DNA of 64,000 bases from Rikenellaceae bacterium (GCA_015060105.1 SUZD01000004.1:74891-138890); one strand, 5' to 3'; counted from the stretch's first letter, positions 10,301-18,357 are shown. Translations and numbers: made by a program. The notes: generated by a model from the sequence alone, not told the origin.

Positions 10301-10722
10301 TCGGTATCCGTACCCCGATGGGTGTTGATGCTGCTTACGAGGGTATGGAGATTCAAGTGTTGGATCACCACTCGCCCATCTACGCAGGTTGGTTGAAACC
10401 CCAACAACACCACGGTGCTGTTTACGGTATCATCACTCCCAAGATTGTTACTTTCCCCGAGTTGGGTACTTGGAACACCGAGGAGATTTATGCTAATGGC
10501 GACCACATCCGTGTAACTGTAAACGGTGAGGTTATCCTCGATGGTAATATCCGTGAGGCTTGTCAAGGTCACAACGTGGCTCCTGACGGCTCGAACAAGA
10601 ACCCTTATACTTTGGACCACAAGAACCACCCCGGTCTGTTTAACGAGAAAGGTCACATCGGTCTTCTCGGCCACGGCCCCGGTATCAAGTTCCGTAACAT
10701 CCGTATCAAGGAGTTGAAATAG
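7372..10722 (+). CDS. Exported HEAT-repeat protein with C-terminal DUF1080 (3-keto-glycoside hydrolase-type) domain
   Basis: The 1116-residue product has a type I signal peptide (MNMKKIFL...FAQ, ~23 residues). Residues ~25-780 are Ala-rich helical repeats typical of HEAT/armadillo folds. Residues ~790-900 look like a first, degenerate concanavalin-like jelly roll (GNFVLYTEYKAEAGASLGVR), and residues ~905-1115 are a clear DUF1080 domain (KVLFDGTSLNEF, GNFVLRFEF, NNGIGIRTP, HHGAVYGI, GHIGLLGHG). DUF1080 members cleave 3-keto-disaccharides or 3-keto-glycosides, and they commonly sit next to Gfo/Idh/MocA dehydrogenases as here. The HEAT region may present the catalytic domain or bind a partner; this is inference. 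Operon with the upstream dehydrogenase; terminator at 10748. Two DUF1080-like folds in one chain are notable. Confidence 0.85.
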   Translation: MNMKKIFLCLAMAALVPFTSFAQDSRGRSVSTIIADNLQTLPADNAKAYNKAMDEIAKTGAEGVEMLVTNLNTIGKERAALEYAINGVASYVSAADKADLKKGVKEGLKAGMLKLENKAYQEFVLSQLELITEAEDVDWIVELFKDEYLSGRAMRVLISTTGSEAKILELVNATEKPCPALAYAVAEKGIAEAEDKMIAWAASDCEYAKRMAYYALSEVGTKKSVPVLAAAAKADKYTWTLTRCEKNSWNTNDGVNTKEEQFPATTTATYAYVNLLNNLVEDGDAATAVKAAKSLLKAAKNNNNVQCAANDIILAVEGKSAMAYVTTALKKGNRPYRVAALRDAGEFADGDVYAAIVKVMPKLSAEAKVDVLNWLGTMHAAEQVGAVISYTTAPEAEVATAAIKAASKIGGDDALQAIIGLLADNKAAYSALLSFNGNIGDGLVAALDNEKVQVNALKLIGTRRVKAASEKVFALLDSKNAEVAQAAKEALAGVVSMKDFDALCAKLEGADKAEVALWQKALRSALNTEAAAAQSSAVVAKMNASKTPERYYSVLAQASNDEAINALMKAYEGANKEAALAALLTINNDKMIANLANIAAKNENNKAVLDRYTKLVSASKGLTNVEKYLLLADGLALAKDDASKNALINALSKTAELPALYLAAQYLDNEGTQKAAAAAVKFIAGKNKAEGGEVITAALNKALALYDVWKASNADAGYAVDEIKKHINEMPKGAPEYKAFAWGTVAPYSIEVATTPKMKKAAKTKALKAAAEAAKGWVIDGEKATFAGTVASSVATEQTYGNFVLYTEYKAEAGASLGVRGLPATITLAATENWNAMVVSVVDERMTVTLNGKEIISNVIIENSLDAAKPTPTEGAFILTSDGKPVALRNTYIKALPATPKFELSAEEKKDGFKVLFDGTSLNEFTGNKTNYVTKDGTIFVTAQYGGSGNLYTKEEYGNFVLRFEFAFVNPGVNNGIGIRTPMGVDAAYEGMEIQVLDHHSPIYAGWLKPQQHHGAVYGIITPKIVTFPELGTWNTEEIYANGDHIRVTVNGEVILDGNIREACQGHNVAPDGSNKNPYTLDHKNHPGLFNEKGHIGLLGHGPGIKFRNIRIKELK

Positions 10723-10747
10723 TTATATAGTATATAACTTCTGAGAG

Positions 10748-10778
10748 GAGCCCCGACTTTTAGTTGGGGCTCTTTTTT
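10748..10778 (+). terminator. Terminator of the oxidoreductase/DUF1080 operon
   Basis: GAGCCCCGAC and GTTGGGGCTC form a 10-bp stem (one G-U pair) with a TTTTA loop, followed by six T. Confidence 0.9.
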
Positions 10779-10796
10779 GTGGCGTATAATATGTGA

Positions 10797-10850
10797 GTCC
10801 CCTCTGTTGTGTCCCCTCTGTTGTGTCCCCTCCGTTGTGTCCCCTCCGTT
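10797..10850 (+). repeat. Short tandem repeat, about four 14-base units
   Basis: The unit GTCCCCTCTGTTGT occurs at 10797, 10811, 10825 and 10839. The last two copies carry a T-to-C change and the fourth is incomplete. It lies between a terminator and the acyltransferase start, in the expected promoter/leader zone, so changes in copy number could alter expression; that is speculation. Confidence 0.85.
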
Positions 10851-10923
10851 ATTTAAAATGGCTTAAAGATGATGTGAAAGAGTTTGTGTGGGGATAAGGT
10901 ATCTCTTTTGTGGATAGTGGGGT

Positions 10924-11838
10924 ATGCGACGAAAGAGAGTTATACGACCTGTGCCGACACGCTATTTGTTGGCAGAATTGACCCCCGAGAAGATGTTGGG
11001 AGGTACTAATCACGCCGGAAATTTGATTTATGTGGTTGATGCAACCGATAGCCCTGCTGTTTTGACCGAGATAGGCCGCCTGCGCGAAATATCTTTTCGA
11101 GATGCGGGTGGCGGAACGGGCGAGTCTTTGGACCTGGACGAGGGGGATTTGGCACTTGACGGCTACCGCCAGATGATAGTGTGGAATCCGTATGAGCGAC
11201 AAATCGTGGGTGGCTATCGCTTTATCATTAGCGACGGCTGTTGGCCGAAACATCTATCTACGGAGCACTATTTTCGGTTTAGCGAGTCTTTTCGCCAACG
11301 CTACCTGCCACATACCATAGAGTTGGGGCGTTCGTTTATTCAGCCCCGCTATCAGTCAGGTAGGGGTGGTGTTTTTTCGTTGGACAACTTGTGGGACGGT
11401 ATGGGTGCGGTTGTCAGCCGTACACCTCACGCACATTACCTGTTTGGCAAAGTGACGCTCTATCCGAGTTATGAAAAGGAGGCTCGTCGATTGCTGTATG
11501 CCTTTATGTATCGCTTTTTCGGGGCGCAGGAAAGTTTGGTTTCGGCACGCACACCATTGGCGTTTGATTTTGCTTTGGAGGAGTATAAAAATGTGTTTGA
11601 CGGTGGGAATTTTCAGGAAAATTTACGAATTTTGCAAAAGGAACTAAAAAAGCGGGGAGAGAGTATCCCTCCTCTGATTAAATCATACATTAACCTATCA
11701 CCCACGATGCAGGTTTTCGGGACCGTCCTTAATGACGATTTTGGTGGGGTGGAAGAGACTGCAATACTACTGACTATCAGCGACATCTATCCACATCAAC
11801 TCGAACGCCACTTCGTACAAAAACAAAAAGTACTATGA
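10924..11838 (+). CDS. GNAT-type lipid N-acyltransferase, GlsB/OlsB-like
   Basis: The 304-residue protein resembles the ornithine/glycine lipid N-acyltransferase group, which transfers a 3-hydroxyacyl chain from acyl carrier protein to an amino acid amine. Visible family traits are GYRQMIVWNP, IVGGYRFI, the IELGRSFI segment and a late LLTISDI strand. In Bacteroides, GlsB makes the first step of glycine lipid synthesis and GlsA (a PlsC-like enzyme) the second; no glsA lies beside this gene. Residues 1-15 are basic, suggesting peripheral membrane contact. The stop overlaps the next start by four bases (ATGA), so the two genes are translationally coupled. A 14-base tandem repeat lies just upstream. 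The acyl acceptor (glycine, ornithine or other) cannot be told from sequence. Confidence 0.7.
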   Translation: MRRKRVIRPVPTRYLLAELTPEKMLGGTNHAGNLIYVVDATDSPAVLTEIGRLREISFRDAGGGTGESLDLDEGDLALDGYRQMIVWNPYERQIVGGYRFIISDGCWPKHLSTEHYFRFSESFRQRYLPHTIELGRSFIQPRYQSGRGGVFSLDNLWDGMGAVVSRTPHAHYLFGKVTLYPSYEKEARRLLYAFMYRFFGAQESLVSARTPLAFDFALEEYKNVFDGGNFQENLRILQKELKKRGESIPPLIKSYINLSPTMQVFGTVLNDDFGGVEETAILLTISDIYPHQLERHFVQKQKVL

Positions 11839-13157
11839 AGATTAAAAATCTGTTAATTGCGGCTGCCGCTGTGCTTATGGCTATGCCGAGCAATGCTGCC
11901 TCGCCCAAGGTCGTAGAGATGCCCTTCCAAGGCAATACCTATGTGACCTCCATCAAGAAACCTATGATTCACAACGCTTCGCAGGTTATCGATACCCGTA
12001 CAGGTCTTTTGAAAGATTGGGACGACAGCAAAGTTACTATTTCGCTCTATTTCAAGACAACCACAGCAGGTGCGTTCGATTTGAGCGTTGTTGCAGCTAA
12101 CCCCAAAGGTACCGAGGCTTCGGAAATCGCTTTCTCGTATGGCGGCAAGAGCTATAAAGTAGCGGTTGCTGGTGCCGAGTCCAAAGAGTATAAAGTTGGT
12201 ACATTTACCGCAAAGGCTCCCGGATATATTAAGGTCGATATTAAAGGCGCAAGTGCAACTCCCAAGGGTGCGCAATTTGCTCGTTTGTCGTCGTTCAAAG
12301 TGTCGGGTGCAGCTGCCGAGGGTATTATTAACTATGTACCACAAGAGAAGGTAAAAGATAACTATTGGTTCCGTCGTGGCCCTTCGGTTCACTTTGGCTA
12401 CCAACTTCCCCAAGGCGATGTAGAGTACTTCTATACCGAGGTTATGGTTCCCGAAGGCGAGGACGTTCCCTGCACCTATTTTATGCTTACAGGTTTTGCA
12501 CAAGGCTATATGGGTATCCAATCGCTCGAAGGCGGCAAACGCTCGGTGTTGTTCTCGGTGTGGAGCCCCTATTCGACAGATGACCCCCGTGAGATTCCCG
12601 AAGAGGACCGCGTAGTATGCTTGCGTAAAGGCGAGGGCGTGACTGTTCGTGACTTCGGTAACGAGGGCTCGGGTGGTCAAAGTTTCTCGAACTACCCTTG
12701 GAAGACAGGTAAAACCTACAAAACATTGGTACAAGTAACCCCCGATGGTCAAGGCCGCACTATCTATACAGGCTATTTCTGTGACGAGAAGGGCAATTGG
12801 CATTTGATTGCATCGTTCCGTCGTCCCAAAACAAATACTTGGTATAAGGGTGCACACTCGTTCTTGGAGTGCTTCCGTCCCGAGACAAGTTATATGAGCC
12901 GTGAGGTACACTTCAAAAACCAATGGGCTCGTATGGCCGATGGTACTTGGGTCGAGGTTACCAAAGGTACTTTCACTTGCGACGGTACAGGTGCAAGCGG
13001 AATGCGTGGCGATATGTATGGTGCGTTGGTTGGTGACGAGTTCATCTTGAAAAACTGCGGTTTCTTCAACGAGCACGAGAACTACGGTACCAAATTCGAG
13101 CGCAAAGCTAATGGCAATGCCCCTGAAATTGATTTCGAGATGTTGAAAAATCTCTAA
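11835..13157 (+). CDS. Exported DUF3472 (with DUF5077-like N-terminal domain) protein
   Basis: The 440-residue product has a signal peptide (MKIKNLLIAAAAVLMAMPSNA). Residues ~25-155 form a beta-sandwich like DUF5077, and ~165-440 match DUF3472 (YFYTEVMVPEGED, YFMLTGFAQGYMGIQ, VLFSVWSPY, GKTYKTLVQV). The function of DUF3472 is not established; such proteins are exported and often found near carbohydrate-active genes in Bacteroidetes, so glycan binding or processing is possible. It overlaps the upstream acyltransferase gene by four bases. The pairing of a lipid acyltransferase with this protein is unusual. A GH3 gene follows on the opposite strand and they share a terminator. Confidence 0.72.
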   Translation: MKIKNLLIAAAAVLMAMPSNAASPKVVEMPFQGNTYVTSIKKPMIHNASQVIDTRTGLLKDWDDSKVTISLYFKTTTAGAFDLSVVAANPKGTEASEIAFSYGGKSYKVAVAGAESKEYKVGTFTAKAPGYIKVDIKGASATPKGAQFARLSSFKVSGAAAEGIINYVPQEKVKDNYWFRRGPSVHFGYQLPQGDVEYFYTEVMVPEGEDVPCTYFMLTGFAQGYMGIQSLEGGKRSVLFSVWSPYSTDDPREIPEEDRVVCLRKGEGVTVRDFGNEGSGGQSFSNYPWKTGKTYKTLVQVTPDGQGRTIYTGYFCDEKGNWHLIASFRRPKTNTWYKGAHSFLECFRPETSYMSREVHFKNQWARMADGTWVEVTKGTFTCDGTGASGMRGDMYGALVGDEFILKNCGFFNEHENYGTKFERKANGNAPEIDFEMLKNL

Positions 13158-13170
13158 TTCGATATAGAAC

Positions 13171-13216
13171 AAAAAAGTACGAGGTTGCTCCTGTGGGGCA
13201 ACCTCGTACTGCTTTT
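13171..13216. terminator. Bidirectional terminator between the DUF3472 and GH3 genes
   Basis: A perfect 12-bp stem (GTACGAGGTTGC/GCAACCTCGTAC) is preceded by six A and followed by a T-rich tract. It sits between two converging genes and should serve both. Confidence 0.9.
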
Positions 13217-13229
13217 ATGACGCTTCTCG

Positions 13230-15608
13230 TTACTCGAAGAGCGAGAAACGTTGTTTGGTCGGAGTGTCGATGAAAATCTTATCTCCGTAAGGGATTTCGG
13301 GACGCATAACATCGCTTGTGGGCTCGATGATGGGCTTGCGGATTTTGATGTGTTGTGCAACTCGCAAATCCTCGCACGAGAAACCAAGCGAGAGGGTGTA
13401 TTTGTCGGCATCAACCACCCAGGCACATTGAGCCTCGTCGTAGGCAGCCAAATATCTCAACGGCAGTGTGATAGTGAGCGTTTGGCTTTGACCCGGAGCC
13501 AACTCTGCACTCTTGGCATAACCGCGCAACTCGACAGCAGGTTTATCCATAGACGGATTTTGTTGCGACGAGTAGAGCTGCACTACCTGTTTGGCGGCCG
13601 CATCGCCTACGTTTGTCAGACGGCAACTAACTCTCAATGAATCACCCTTGATTTGAGCCTTCATACGACTAATCTCGAAAGTCGAGTAGGTCAAACCGTG
13701 ACCAAAGGGATAAGCAACTTTGATGTTGTTGGTTGTGTAGTCACGATAGCCTACATAGATACCCTCGGTGTAGTTGGTGTAGTCGATGTCGGGTTGCTCG
13801 TACAGCTTCTCCTTGCTGTTGTAACGGTAGAACGAAGCGTTGCTGTCATCGACATAGATATCCTCGGGGAATGTTTGTGCTTTGACATCGGCATAACTCA
13901 TAGGCATAGTTGCGGGAAGGTGTCCGCTGGGCGAAATCTTGCCACTAACGACATCGGCAATTGCATTTCCACCCTCTTGTCCGGGCAACCAGCACAACAT
14001 AATGGCATCAACCTTGTCGCGCCACTCGGTGACATCGACCAAACCGCACACATTGAGCAATACGACAACGCGTTTGCCTACGCTATGGAACTCACTGCTT
14101 ACAGCATCAATCAACTCCAACTCGCTACGACGCAACATATAGTCGTCTTCGATGTGACGGTCATAACCTTCGCCCGAGTTGCGACCAATGGTAATGATTG
14201 CAATGTCGGCTGTTTTTGCAGCATTACGAGCCACTTCAACGGGGTTGGGAAGTTGCTCCTCGACAATCTTGGGAACGCACCACAAGCGTTTCGAGTTGAT
14301 AGGGTCCAGACGCTCCTTCTCGCGCGCCATATGCTCGGTATAGAGTCGCTCTACGGTGGGCTCAAACGAGTAACCTGCGAGTTTCATACCCTCCTGCAAA
14401 CCGATAGTGTATGCTTTGTTTACCTCGCCCGAACCTGTACCGCCAGCGATGAAGTTGTACGATGTGGTTCCGAACATTGCCACGCATTTGTCGGTAGCAA
14501 TGGGGAGTGCTTTTTGCTCGTTTTTAAGCAAAACAAAACCCTCGGTGGCCGCTTTGCGCGACGCTTGTGCGTGAGATTTGAGGTCGGGGGTGTTGCTCGG
14601 CTTGTGACCTTGGAATTTGGGGCTCATAACCACCAAATTCAAGATACGACGGCAACAAGCGTCCATATATTTCTCGTCAAGACGACCATTGCGAACAGCC
14701 TCTACAAGCGTTGTATAGAGGTGAGTAAAACCGGGTTGGAGCATATCGTTGCCGGCCTCCATCTGTTTGATGACATCGACGCCTCCGCCCCAATCCGACA
14801 CGATAGCACCGCGGAAACCCCACTCCTGGCGCAGTATGCTGTCCAACAAACCGGGGTCCTCGGAGGTATAACGACCATTGACGAAGTTATACGAGGTCAT
14901 AATGGTCCAAGGTTGTGCCTCCTCGACAGCGATTTGGAAGTTACGCAAGTAGAGCTCACGCAAGGGACGAATCTCGACACGCGAGTCGTTTGCCAAGCGG
15001 TTAATCTCCTGATTGTTCACAGCAAAGTGTTTTATAGAAGTTCCCACGCCGCGCGATTGCACGCCACGAATCATAGCGGCCGAGATTTTGCCCGACAACA
15101 GAGGGTCTTCCGAATAGTACTCGAAGTTACGTCCACACAACGGATTACGCATAAGGTTTGCACCCGGGCCGAGAATAACATCGACATTGTAGTCGCGTAC
15201 CTCCTCGCCAACGGCAGCGCCCGATTGTGCAACGAGTTCGTCGTTCCAAGTCGAAGCCATCAGAATACCGATAGGCATAGCCGTACAATAGTAGGTCTGC
15301 TCGCTACCTTTGCGGGTGGGCGAGATGCGCAAACCTTGCGGACCATCGGCAAACACAATGGCGGGAATACCCAATCGCTCAATAGGGTAGGTCGTTCCTG
15401 CTGCTCCGGGGACAATGCTACGAGTGTAACCGACTACACCGCGAGTCTCGGCGTCGGACAGAAATGAGGTGCCGACAACCAAGTGGCACTTCTCTTCGAG
15501 AGTCATTGCTTTGATAACCTCTTCGATATTGTCTGCCGCAAGTTTGATTTGTGCCGAAGCGCACACACTTGCCGCGACAAATAGCAGAGTAATGAAAGTT
15601 TTTCTCAT
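13230..15608 (-). CDS. Exported glycoside hydrolase family 3 enzyme (beta-glucosidase/xylosidase type)
   Basis: The 792-residue protein has a signal peptide (to ~residue 19, CASAQ) and the full GH3 layout: N-terminal TIM barrel, alpha/beta sandwich and C-terminal fibronectin-like domain (LTNVGDAAAKQVVQLY). Motifs include GPGANLMRNP and GRNFEYYSEDP (160-168), KHFAVNNQE (193-201) and AIVSDWGG with Asp272 as the likely nucleophile. GH3 enzymes remove terminal beta-linked sugars by a retaining mechanism; glucose or xylose specificity cannot be decided here. Probably periplasmic. It ends the minus-strand run that starts with the DUF3467 gene at 16623; the gap to the preceding gene is 30 bases. Confidence 0.93.
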   Translation of the reverse strand: MRKTFITLLFVAASVCASAQIKLAADNIEEVIKAMTLEEKCHLVVGTSFLSDAETRGVVGYTRSIVPGAAGTTYPIERLGIPAIVFADGPQGLRISPTRKGSEQTYYCTAMPIGILMASTWNDELVAQSGAAVGEEVRDYNVDVILGPGANLMRNPLCGRNFEYYSEDPLLSGKISAAMIRGVQSRGVGTSIKHFAVNNQEINRLANDSRVEIRPLRELYLRNFQIAVEEAQPWTIMTSYNFVNGRYTSEDPGLLDSILRQEWGFRGAIVSDWGGGVDVIKQMEAGNDMLQPGFTHLYTTLVEAVRNGRLDEKYMDACCRRILNLVVMSPKFQGHKPSNTPDLKSHAQASRKAATEGFVLLKNEQKALPIATDKCVAMFGTTSYNFIAGGTGSGEVNKAYTIGLQEGMKLAGYSFEPTVERLYTEHMAREKERLDPINSKRLWCVPKIVEEQLPNPVEVARNAAKTADIAIITIGRNSGEGYDRHIEDDYMLRRSELELIDAVSSEFHSVGKRVVVLLNVCGLVDVTEWRDKVDAIMLCWLPGQEGGNAIADVVSGKISPSGHLPATMPMSYADVKAQTFPEDIYVDDSNASFYRYNSKEKLYEQPDIDYTNYTEGIYVGYRDYTTNNIKVAYPFGHGLTYSTFEISRMKAQIKGDSLRVSCRLTNVGDAAAKQVVQLYSSQQNPSMDKPAVELRGYAKSAELAPGQSQTLTITLPLRYLAAYDEAQCAWVVDADKYTLSLGFSCEDLRVAQHIKIRKPIIEPTSDVMRPEIPYGDKIFIDTPTKQRFSLFE

Positions 15609-15638
15609 AGTAGTATAGTAGTTTTTGAAAGTTTTAGT

Positions 15639-16211
15639 CTAACTTACGGGTGCATTGGGGTTGTACTTCTCGAATCGGTAGCCCAAGCGTTTAAGTTCGA
15701 GCGATGCGCCAATGCGGAACATCACGCGTGCGGTGCGAGCAAAGATGTAGAATGCACGAGTAGTTTGTGCCTCAATTTGCTCGTGACGAATTTGCGAAAT
15801 GGCACTTTGAGCGCAACCACGCATAATCTCCTCGAAGCGGATAGCGTCGGGAGAATCGAGCGACAAACCGAGAATATTCTGCACTATGTACTCGTCCATA
15901 TCGTCAAAACCGCGCTCACCGTGCAACGCAGCATAGGGCTCGGTTGAGTATTTTGCCCAATCCTCGTCCCAACGATGTGCAACGGCCATACCAACATAAC
16001 CTGCCCAAGCGATTGCGGCTGCGGGGTAGTCATTGAGTTGCGGAACGGCGTCCGCCATATATTCGGGAGCTATCTCGCGCCAACGAGCATCGAGGTCCTC
16101 CGACGACAAAAGTGTGCCGTCCAGAAAACCGAGCGATGTGCATTGCGACAGCAAATTCATTTCGAGAGTAGTCTCGAACTTGTCGTAAAACTGTTTATCT
16201 TTCTCTTCCAT
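15639..16211 (-). CDS. Conserved-looking hypothetical protein, 190 aa
   Basis: I do not recognise a family. The protein is soluble, acidic, rich in Trp/Tyr and mainly helical by composition, without signal peptide or membrane segment. Features that may matter are an early DKFETTLEMNLL helix, AIAWAGYVGMAVAHRWDEDW and a C-terminal RHEQIEAQTTRAFYIFARTA segment. Codon use matches the neighbours, so it is a real gene. It lies between the DUF3467 gene (88 bases upstream) and the GH3 gene (30 bases downstream) and is probably cotranscribed with the latter. Nothing ties it functionally to either. Confidence 0.75.
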   Translation of the reverse strand: MEEKDKQFYDKFETTLEMNLLSQCTSLGFLDGTLLSSEDLDARWREIAPEYMADAVPQLNDYPAAAIAWAGYVGMAVAHRWDEDWAKYSTEPYAALHGERGFDDMDEYIVQNILGLSLDSPDAIRFEEIMRGCAQSAISQIRHEQIEAQTTRAFYIFARTARVMFRIGASLELKRLGYRFEKYNPNAPVS

Positions 16212-16299
16212 ACCAATATATATTTACAAAGCAAACACAACCGCCCCTTCTTGGTTTACGAAGAGTTGGTTGTGTGTATCTTATCTCGTTTCGGCCTTT

Positions 16300-16623
16300 C
16301 TACGCCTCGCCCATATTGAAGCCCATCGTCACTTGCGAGGGGTCGTCGTCTGTCATCGGCGGAGTCGGAATGTTGATACGTCCAACGGCACTTTCGTAGC
16401 GAGTGATATTCTCTTGCAGGCTCAATAACAGGCGTTTTGCGTGTTCGGGAGCGAGCACTACGCGGCTCTTGATTTTGGCTTTCTTAACACCCGGCATTGT
16501 TGCTGCAAAGTCGAGTACAAACTCCGACGAAGAGTGCGAGATGATTGCAAAATTGGAGTAAACGCCTTGTGCAATCTCCTCGTCTAATTGAATGTCTATT
16601 CCGAGTTTTTTGATTTCAGACAT
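16300..16623 (-). CDS. DUF3467 family protein
   Basis: The 107-residue protein matches the small DUF3467 family: an EIAQGVYSNFAIISHS strand pair, FVLDFAATMPG, then ARIVLAPEHAKR-like text (SRVVLAPEHAKRLLLSL) and an amphipathic helix. The start was set at MSEIKK; 22 upstream codons in the same frame lack family character and contain the promoter box at 16646. Function is unknown; the family is short, cytosolic and widespread. It is the first gene of the minus-strand group DUF3467-hypothetical-GH3, but an 88-base gap holding an imperfect hairpin means cotranscription is uncertain. Confidence 0.82.
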   Translation of the reverse strand: MSEIKKLGIDIQLDEEIAQGVYSNFAIISHSSSEFVLDFAATMPGVKKAKIKSRVVLAPEHAKRLLLSLQENITRYESAVGRINIPTPPMTDDDPSQVTMGFNMGEA

Positions 16624-16645
16624 AGTGTTGTGCAAATTTGTTAGG

Positions 16646-16653
16646 CAAATATA
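16646..16653 (-). promoter_or_regulatory. Putative -7 element for the DUF3467 gene
   Basis: On the minus strand TATATTTG matches TAnnTTTG and lies 22 bases upstream of the chosen ATG. No convincing -33 box is present. It supports the downstream start at 16623 over the longer frame. Confidence 0.45.
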
Positions 16654-16732
16654 GCGTTTTGTGGAGTAGCGAAAATCGTTCCCACGCACAAGTTATCGCC
16701 ATTTTGTTAACAATTTGCACCTAAAATCACGA

Positions 16733-17503
16733 TTACAAGTGCTCCTCGACCCAATTTGTCAGTTCAACGAACTCTCCGACACCCAACTGCTCTGCTCGCT
16801 TGCTGAAAAACGGATGCTCGGCACCGCCAAACGCTCCGAATACCGAACGCAACGAGTTGCGAATCATCTTGCGGCGCTGACCAAACGAAGCCTTCACAAC
16901 CTTGATAAATAACTCCTCGTCGCAACCCAACTGCTCAACCCCATTGCGACGCATACGGATAACGGCGCTCTTGACTTTGGGCGGTGGGTTAAATACATTC
17001 TCGTGCACCGTAAACAGATACTCGATGTCGTACCACGCCTGCAACAGCACACTCAATATTCCGTAATCACGACTACCAGGGGGCTCTGCCAAACGAATTG
17101 CCACCTCCCGCTGAATCATACCCACACACTCGGGCACGATGTCGCGGTTCTCCAACACTTTGAAGAATATTTGCGACGATATATTGTAAGGGAAGTTACC
17201 TGTAACCGTTACGCCATTGGGGAAACGCTCTTTGAGGTTCATTTGCAGGAAGTCGCTACCAAGCAGACGAGGTGCAAAATCGGGAAAGTGTGCGTGGAGA
17301 TAATCAACACTCTCGGTGTCAATCTCGACGCCCCATACCTCCAAATCCTCGCGCTCCAACAGAAACTGCGTGAGCATACCCATACCACAACCGACCTCCA
17401 AAACGGTGGCAGGGCCTGCAACAGCATCGGCAATCTTGCGCGATATATTTTTGTCGGTCAGGAAGTGCTGGCCGAGTGCTTTTTTTGCTCTTACTTCGCT
17501 CAT
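16733..17503 (-). CDS. rsmA: 16S rRNA (adenine(1518)-N6/adenine(1519)-N6)-dimethyltransferase
   Basis: The 256-residue enzyme dimethylates two adjacent adenines in helix 45 of 16S rRNA during 30S maturation, using S-adenosylmethionine. Seen in sequence: KKALGQHFL at the N-terminus, VLEVGCGMGMLTQFL (SAM-binding motif I), and the catalytic NFPYNIS motif (N-[LIF]-P-Y). The start at MSEVRAKK was preferred because its ATGA overlaps the ispH stop by four bases and the family begins just before KKxLGQxFL; a longer upstream frame only re-reads ispH. Last gene of the overlapping lysE-cmk-ispH-rsmA operon. Confidence 0.95.
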   Translation of the reverse strand: MSEVRAKKALGQHFLTDKNISRKIADAVAGPATVLEVGCGMGMLTQFLLEREDLEVWGVEIDTESVDYLHAHFPDFAPRLLGSDFLQMNLKERFPNGVTVTGNFPYNISSQIFFKVLENRDIVPECVGMIQREVAIRLAEPPGSRDYGILSVLLQAWYDIEYLFTVHENVFNPPPKVKSAVIRMRRNGVEQLGCDEELFIKVVKASFGQRRKMIRNSLRSVFGAFGGAEHPFFSKRAEQLGVGEFVELTNWVEEHL

Positions 17504-18357
17504 AACGTTTCGATATATTTGGCAACTCTCTCCATAAGCCACGCAGGGGTCGATGTTGCGCCACACACACCAACGCTCTCGGCATTTGCAAGCCACGAAG
17601 CCTCTATTTCGCCCTCGTTCTCAACGCAATAGGAGCGGGGATTTGCTTCATGACAAACGCCATACAGCACTTTGCCATTCGAACTCTTGCGACCGCACAC
17701 AAAGATTACGACATCAAACCTTTGGGCGAAATCACGCAATAGTTGCTCACGATTGGCAACCTGACGGCATACGGTATCATGAAGGAATATTTGGTCGGGA
17801 GTGGTGCTGCGACGACGAATTTCGTCGGCAACCTCGCTGAACAGTTCAAGACTCTGGGTCGTCTGCGACAGCAGAGTAATAGGACGCGAAAAATCTACCA
17901 AATGCAAATCATCGGTCGATTCGACAACGATGCAGTCGTCGTTAATCTGTCCCGAAAGTCCAACAACCTCGGCGTGACCTCTCTTGCCGAGAATTACGAC
18001 CTGCCCGCCAACCTCCGACATCTGCTCGTAGGCCTCTTTGACCCTCTTTTGTAAGCGGGCAACAACGGGACAAGTGGCGTCGATATAGGGGATATTGTTT
18101 TGGTTCAGAATAGCATAGGTCGAAGGGGGCTCGCCATGTGCGCGCACAAGGATAGTTTCGCCATCAACGGCGGTTATACCCGAATGGTCGATAGTGCGAA
18201 GGCCCATATCTTCCAGGCGGCGTTGCTCCTCGGCATTGTGTACAATATCGCCGAGCGACAACACCTTGCAGCCCGAGGCGATGGCTTGTTCGGCTTTGCC
18301 GATAGCCGTCACAACTCCAAAGCAGAAGCCCGAATGTGAGTCAATCTCTACTCGCAT
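17500..18357 (-). CDS. ispH: 4-hydroxy-3-methylbut-2-enyl diphosphate reductase
   Basis: The 285-residue iron-sulfur enzyme performs the last step of the methylerythritol phosphate route, making IPP and DMAPP. The three cluster-binding cysteines are present: Cys12 (GFCFGV), Cys96 (DATCP) and Cys197 (DTVCRQ). Substrate-binding His residues are seen in IVHN (His40) and RAHG (His74), and the catalytic TQ pair is in SQTTQSL. It overlaps cmk by 10 bases upstream and rsmA by 4 bases downstream, so translation is coupled. The window therefore implies isoprenoid synthesis by the MEP pathway. Confidence 0.96.
   Translation of the reverse strand: MRVEIDSHSGFCFGVVTAIGKAEQAIASGCKVLSLGDIVHNAEEQRRLEDMGLRTIDHSGITAVDGETILVRAHGEPPSTYAILNQNNIPYIDATCPVVARLQKRVKEAYEQMSEVGGQVVILGKRGHAEVVGLSGQINDDCIVVESTDDLHLVDFSRPITLLSQTTQSLELFSEVADEIRRRSTTPDQIFLHDTVCRQVANREQLLRDFAQRFDVVIFVCGRKSSNGKVLYGVCHEANPRSYCVENEGEIEASWLANAESVGVCGATSTPAWLMERVAKYIETL

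Noticed and set aside
7354..10674. 1106-codon open frame on the minus strand
   Set aside because: It is exactly in register with the HEAT/DUF1080 gene and arises from avoidance of TTA/CTA/TCA codons; the product has no recognisable domain. The same holds for the antisense frames at 3068-5314, 6028-7350, 11853-13172, 13653-15467, 58479-60161 and 62478-63671.
10849..11253. 134-codon minus-strand frame
   Set aside because: It overlaps the acyltransferase gene and has no family features.
16226..16280. Possible terminator between the DUF3467 gene and the 190-aa gene
   Set aside because: ACACAACC and GGTTGTGT can pair, but the loop is long and no T run follows on the minus strand, so the call is too weak.
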